From: Luteitalea sp.
GTDB taxonomy: Bacteria; Acidobacteriota; Vicinamibacteria; Vicinamibacterales; Vicinamibacteraceae
DNA length: 64,000 nt
Direction of reading: 5' to 3'
Assembly (NCBI GenBank): GCA_009377495.1
Contig: WHTZ01000018.1
Span: 1-64,000, forward strand
Shown piece after piece: positions 60,756 through 64,000 of this stretch (the stretch's first letter is position 1; the number at the start of each line of letters is the position of its first letter). A program made the translations under genes and the position numbers. Below the pieces are notes generated by a model. It did not search any database. It worked only from the letters and a program-made list of their open reading frames with translations, and had not been told where the DNA came from.

Positions 60756-62729
60756 TTACTGGCTGACCTGCTGGACCTTCCAAGTGTCTCCTGTCCTGTC
60801 GAAGCGGACATGATCCGCTCCAATCGTCACCGTAAGCGTGCTACCCGCTTGCTCGAGCGTAACAGGCGGTACCTCGCTCGGTGTATCTCCCTGTCGCGGC
60901 GTGAGGACGGTGGCGACGAGGTGAGAGGGCGCGGGCCTCGTCGATGCGAGGCGGAGGACGCGGAGCGGGTGAATCCAGCCATCCGGTGTCGCCGCGGTTG
61001 CGGCGAGCGGCGTCGTGGCGGCAAAGCGGAGATCCACACTGGCCGAGTCGTCTGTGAGCGACCAGTGATGTTGCGCGATCTCGGTGACGTCGCCGGCGGT
61101 GTGAAACCGCAGCTCCACGGTTTCTGGATCCGCTGTTTCGATCTCGTCGAGCAGAACGAAGTATCGCTTGCCGACGAAGACCACGTGTCGCCGAGCCCGC
61201 ATCGTCTCGGTCTCGTAAGCGCCATCCGCAACGCCGGTGAGCGCCACGTAGCCGGGGCCTTCGAATGGTCCTTCCAGATGCCCCTCGCGCTTGGGTACCT
61301 GTCCCTTGCCCCCGACGAGGAGTGTGTTGTGACCAGCCGTTGTGATCTCGTAATACTGCAAGCGCTTCGGTCCGAAGTAGTCCGCCGGGTAGGGGCGGCT
61401 ACCGAGCTCGCGCAGAACGAGCGTGTCCGCGACGCCCATGCTCACGTGGTTGAGATCGAGATGTGTGTGGCTGGCGGCGAGCGATCCGTTCTTGAGGGCG
61501 AGGAAGAACGGTGGATCCGGCTGTGACGGTGCGATGAGCGCCCAGCCAATGGATGTGTAGACCGCAGGATTGGGAATTGCCGGCGTGAACGAGCGCTCGG
61601 GATCTGGCAACCACGCCTCATCTACGGCCCGCCACAACAAGGTGAGCGCTTCGCGTGGCCAGCCTTCGTAGGAGGCGTCGGGCAAGCCATTCTCATCCTG
61701 AAACCAGACGAAGTCCGGGTTCTGGAACGCCCGGCCGAGCAGATACATGATCGGATCGTCAACGCGTCCATTGGAGTCGCCAAAGCTCGCCGTCAGTGTC
61801 GCGCCCGGATTGAACACGAGCGGGAAGTATCCGGTCTGTTTCACGCCCGGACGGGTGAAGAGCTCTTCTGCGAACGGCTCGCCCGCTCTTCTCAAAGCCT
61901 CGGCAGACATGAAGCCGTATCGATGGCCATATTGCCAATACCCGGTCCCCTCATTCCACGCGCCATCGTCCGGCAACTGATCCCAGTAGACCTTCATCCC
62001 TTCGACGGCCAGCGGCAGCGCCGTTGAGGCGAGCTTGCTCTCGTCTCGGAGCGCCAGTGCGGCTACCGCTGCGCCGCCGTTGCACACGGCGTTCCAGTTG
62101 TTCGAGCCCTTCCACCAACCCATTGGCTCTTCACGGGTGACGGCGTCGAGGTACGGTTGCAGGGCGCGCCGCTCGATCCCTTCTCGCAGGCGGGTTTGCT
62201 CTTCCGGCGTGAGGTCGTCATAGAGCCAGTCGTACGCGATCCCGAAGGTGAGCGCGTTCTCGCCGGTCATCAGGTCGTAGGGTGGCGGATGAGCGGTGTC
62301 TACCCAAATACGCCACTTGGCGAGCGCATCATCGAGCGCTGCGACGAGCGCGTCGCGGTACTTTCGCTGGTCGGTGAGCGTGTACGCCATCGCCCAAGTG
62401 AAGACGCGGCCCTGCAGCCGGCGCGCGGAGCCAATGCCCTTCGTCTCACCAGGTGGGTCCGGCTCACCGCGTTTGGTCACGGACGGCACGATGGGGGGTG
62501 CCGAGAGTAGGGCTTCCGCTCGTGCCAGCAGCGACTGCGCGACGGGCGCCAGCTTTGGATGCTGCGCGCGCCGCTTGATGTGTGCGACATCGTCTTCGGT
62601 GAAGAGGAGTCCCGGATGCGTGCGCTCCGAGGGAGCTGCCACAGGAGCCGGCACGCTCGACACTGCCGGCACGAACATCGCGACCACAAGGAATGTTGCA
62701 GCGGCGTGGGCGGACACACGGACACGCAT
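60756..62729 (-). CDS. Heparinase II/III-like polysaccharide lyase, secreted
   Basis: This 657-residue exported protein starts at ATG 62729 with a signal peptide (ATFLVVAMFVPAVSSVPA). Residues about 40-330 form an alpha-toroid (HPGLLFTEDDVAHIKRRAQH; NWNAVCNGGAAVAALALRDE; GYWQYGHRYGFMSAEALRRA). A beta-sandwich follows with ASHTHLDLNHVSMGVADTLV, then RLQYYEITTAGHNTLLVGGK, and a C-terminal beta segment. The arrangement matches heparinase II/III and related PL lyases; the H/Y in HTHLDLNH and YYEITTAGHNT are candidate catalytic residues. The substrate is an acidic polysaccharide, identity unknown. The gene is convergent with the hydrolase at 59016. Confidence 0.88.
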   Translation of the reverse strand: MRVRVSAHAAATFLVVAMFVPAVSSVPAPVAAPSERTHPGLLFTEDDVAHIKRRAQHPKLAPVAQSLLARAEALLSAPPIVPSVTKRGEPDPPGETKGIGSARRLQGRVFTWAMAYTLTDQRKYRDALVAALDDALAKWRIWVDTAHPPPYDLMTGENALTFGIAYDWLYDDLTPEEQTRLREGIERRALQPYLDAVTREEPMGWWKGSNNWNAVCNGGAAVAALALRDESKLASTALPLAVEGMKVYWDQLPDDGAWNEGTGYWQYGHRYGFMSAEALRRAGEPFAEELFTRPGVKQTGYFPLVFNPGATLTASFGDSNGRVDDPIMYLLGRAFQNPDFVWFQDENGLPDASYEGWPREALTLLWRAVDEAWLPDPERSFTPAIPNPAVYTSIGWALIAPSQPDPPFFLALKNGSLAASHTHLDLNHVSMGVADTLVLRELGSRPYPADYFGPKRLQYYEITTAGHNTLLVGGKGQVPKREGHLEGPFEGPGYVALTGVADGAYETETMRARRHVVFVGKRYFVLLDEIETADPETVELRFHTAGDVTEIAQHHWSLTDDSASVDLRFAATTPLAATAATPDGWIHPLRVLRLASTRPAPSHLVATVLTPRQGDTPSEVPPVTLEQAGSTLTVTIGADHVRFDRTGDTWKVQQVSQ

Positions 62730-62766
62730 GATGTTCAGGCTCCTCGAGCAAATGAAATCGAGAGTC

Positions 62767-62778
62767 GTCCCCGTTTTC
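62767..62778 (-). repeat. gaaaacggggac word between the heparinase-like gene and the radical-SAM remnant
   Basis: The minus strand reads gaaaacggggac, identical to 28005-28016 and 50323-50334 on the plus strand. Here it is intergenic, 38 bases upstream of the heparinase-like start codon. Confidence 0.55.
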
Positions 62779-62785
62779 AGCTTTC

Positions 62786-63154
62786 CTACGCGAGCCGTGC
62801 GGCCAGCCGAGGATGCGGTCGACGCGTGTCGAGACGCCGGAGACCCAGGTCTCGCGCGATTTGCAGTGCCTGCCGGTACTCGGCCTGGTCCAAGCGGCGG
62901 TTGATCTCGGTGAAAGACTCCCGGCTCACCTTGCCGGCCGGGAAGTACTGATCCATCAGGTTGACATAGCTGCCCACCACGGCGTGGCGGCCGGTCTTAC
63001 ACGCAGCCCACTTGTCCTCCAGGCGGTTCACACCACAGTCGCGTGGGCACGCGCGGCAATCGGCGAGGGACGAGATCGCCCGTTCGGCGCGCGACCAACG
63101 CTCGGTCGGCGCAAGCGTCAGGTAAGCAGGCTGCCAGCCGTTCCCCCTAGACAT
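62786..63154 (-). pseudogene. Gutted radical-SAM protein (PflA/AmmeMemoRadiSam-like): core lost, ends joined in frame
   Basis: ATG 63154 opens a 122-residue frame. The N-terminal half reads GWQPAYLTLAPTERWSRAER, then LADCRACPRDCGVNRLEDKW and TGRHAVVGSYV, matching the start of PflA-activase-like radical-SAM proteins (a C-x2-C-x3-C cluster before the barrel). It then jumps directly to VNLMDQYFPAGKVS, EINRRLDQAEYRQALQIARD and LGLRRLDTRR, which match the extreme C-terminus of the same family. About 200 residues with the CxxxCxxC SAM cluster and barrel are missing, but the frame is intact. It is either a dead gene or a small domesticated remnant. The assignment rests on my memory of the family. 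Confidence 0.65.
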
Positions 63155-63208
63155 GGCTAATTGCTTCCACGATACACCCGAACCGACGAAGGTGTCAGGG
63201 CCCACAGG

Positions 63209-63625
63209 TTATTCGCCGATGACCTGCACGACCAGCTCGCGTCGGCGGGCACCCGTGTCGAACTCAGCGACAACGATCTGCTGCCAGGTACCCAGCAGAA
63301 GACGACGCTCCTCGAAGGGAATCGTGAGCGACGGACCCAGCATCGCCGCCCGAACGTGACTCGATCCGTTATCGTCGCCCCAGCGCCGATGATGCTCATA
63401 TGCCGCACGACGCGGTGCAATCTGCTCGAAGGCGTGGTCCAGATCCGCGACGACGCCCGACTCGAACTCCAGCGTGGTCACCCCAGCAGTGGAACCAACG
63501 ACGAATACGGTGGCCGCGCCAGCCTCGAGGCGCGAGTCAGCAACGATCTGACCCACCTCCGCCGTGACGTCGCGGACATCGCCCTGGCCTTTTGTGTCGA
63601 TGCTGAGGCGCTTGGTCAGAATCAT
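63209..63625 (-). CDS. yjbQ: YjbQ/UPF0047-family protein
   Basis: This 138-residue protein starts at ATG 63625 (MILTKRLSIDTKGQGDVRDV), chosen because a GAGGAG site lies 10-15 bases upstream and the length fits the family. It shows GAATVFVVGSTAGVTTLEFE, then HRRWGDDNGSSHVRAAMLGP, LTIPFEERRLLLGTWQQIVV and AEFDTGARRRELVVQVIGE. The family includes an enzyme with thiamine-phosphate synthase activity in E. coli, and conserved His/Asp residues suggest a metal site. It follows the partial gene at 63640 by 14 bases. Confidence 0.9.
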   Translation of the reverse strand: MILTKRLSIDTKGQGDVRDVTAEVGQIVADSRLEAGAATVFVVGSTAGVTTLEFESGVVADLDHAFEQIAPRRAAYEHHRRWGDDNGSSHVRAAMLGPSLTIPFEERRLLLGTWQQIVVAEFDTGARRRELVVQVIGE

Positions 63626-63639
63626 CCTTTCGTCACTCC

Positions 63640-64000
63640 TCAGTGTTTCGGCTGCGCTCGTCGTCGCTTCCAACGCGTCCCCAGGTATCCGGCAATCGGC
63701 ACAAGAAGGGCGGTCCAGAGCCACTGCCAGTTGTTCTGAACGAAGCTGGACACGCGTTGACGGACGGTGATGTCCACTTCAATGCGCCGATTGAACGTTT
63801 CAATCACAAGGGGTGCGTCACGGCCGGCCACGTCGATGTGCGCTGACAGAACGAGACTGAGACGCTGACTCCCGTGGCTGGTAGGAGTCACCTCCCAGCG
63901 CCAACGTGACGTGCCCTCGCTGGAGATGGCCTGCAGATCGGGGGCCTGCGCTTGAATCGCAAAACCGGTGCCCGTCAGCGTGGCCTCCATGCGGTTGGAA
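63640..64000 (-). CDS. C-terminal part of a tail-anchored membrane protein (runs off right edge)
   Basis: The minus-strand frame is open to the window edge (three codons upstream of the Met at 63990 are also open) and ends at TGA 63642-63640. Seen are a beta-rich stretch (WRWEVTPTSHGSQRLSLVL, then VIETFNRRIEVDITVRQRV) and a C-terminal membrane anchor (NWQWLWTALLVPIAGYLG) followed by a basic tail (TRWKRRRAQPKH). The beta-sandwich-plus-tail-anchor design resembles C-termini of some effector or signalling proteins, but I cannot name the family. The yjbQ gene follows closely and is probably co-transcribed. Confidence 0.6.
   Translation of the reverse strand, partial: SNRMEATLTGTGFAIQAQAPDLQAISSEGTSRWRWEVTPTSHGSQRLSLVLSAHIDVAGRDAPLVIETFNRRIEVDITVRQRVSSFVQNNWQWLWTALLVPIAGYLGTRWKRRRAQPKH

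Noticed and set aside
1..64000. CRISPR array, transposase, integrase or phage gene
   Set aside because: No regularly spaced direct repeats with spacers and no recognisable mobile-element proteins were seen.

Overview
The window is GC-rich Gram-negative DNA with no rRNA, tRNA, CRISPR array or transposase gene that I could recognise. The gene mix suggests an Acidobacteriota-type organism, perhaps Vicinamibacteria: TonB-dependent receptors with N-terminal carboxypeptidase-regulatory-like domains, M2 and M28 peptidases, secreted beta-propeller proteins, an ECF sigma/zinc-finger anti-sigma pair, and an SSS symporter. This placement is inferred from gene content, not from a marker gene.

Layout. 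1-6.3 kb: the edge of an unknown membrane-anchored gene, an OmpA-family protein, a broken subtilisin-type protease, a secreted seven-repeat FG-GAP protein and a 5'-truncated DUF3574 remnant. 6.3-13.5 kb: a minus-strand nfeD/slipin/sulfatase-fold operon, a divergent M2 peptidase, MgtC and DedA proteins. 13.6-17.3 kb: a GT4 glycosyltransferase, then ECF sigma, anti-sigma and a secreted HEAT-like protein. 17.4-23 kb: threonine ammonia-lyase, a divergent SAM methyltransferase, and a large TonB-dependent receptor. 23.3-30.3 kb: one 2,332-residue ORF joining a TamB-like inner-membrane-anchored protein to a TamA/BamA-like Omp85 barrel. 30.4-38 kb: argH with a coupled 53-residue membrane protein, a small secreted protein, an SSS symporter, a beta-barrel protein and a PQQ-type sugar dehydrogenase. 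38-47.7 kb: MpaB-like oxygenase, aminotransferase, malQ, M28 peptidase, M23 peptidase and a second FG-GAP protein. 47.7-54.4 kb: DUF1015, serA and serC (serine synthesis), interrupted by a minus-strand radical-SAM protein and a GMC oxidoreductase. 54.4-64 kb: a second TonB-dependent receptor, a PcnB/CCA-type nucleotidyltransferase, a TPR-like protein, a serine beta-lactamase-like hydrolase, a heparinase-like protein, a gutted radical-SAM remnant, YjbQ and a partial membrane protein.

Themes. Much of the window serves the cell envelope and exported proteins. The TamB-TamA fusion is the most striking gene: its domain order would put the N-terminus in the inner membrane and the C-terminal barrel in the outer membrane on one chain. 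Two secreted proteins with unrelated propellers (sugar dehydrogenase-like and FG-GAP) share the same calcium-type linker and four-unit C-terminal module. Three genes are visibly decaying. Several short intergenic repeat families recur, one of which also appears in frame inside the TamB-TamA linker. Four genes have a -10-like hexamer 6-9 bases before the start codon and no Shine-Dalgarno sequence, which fits leaderless transcripts.
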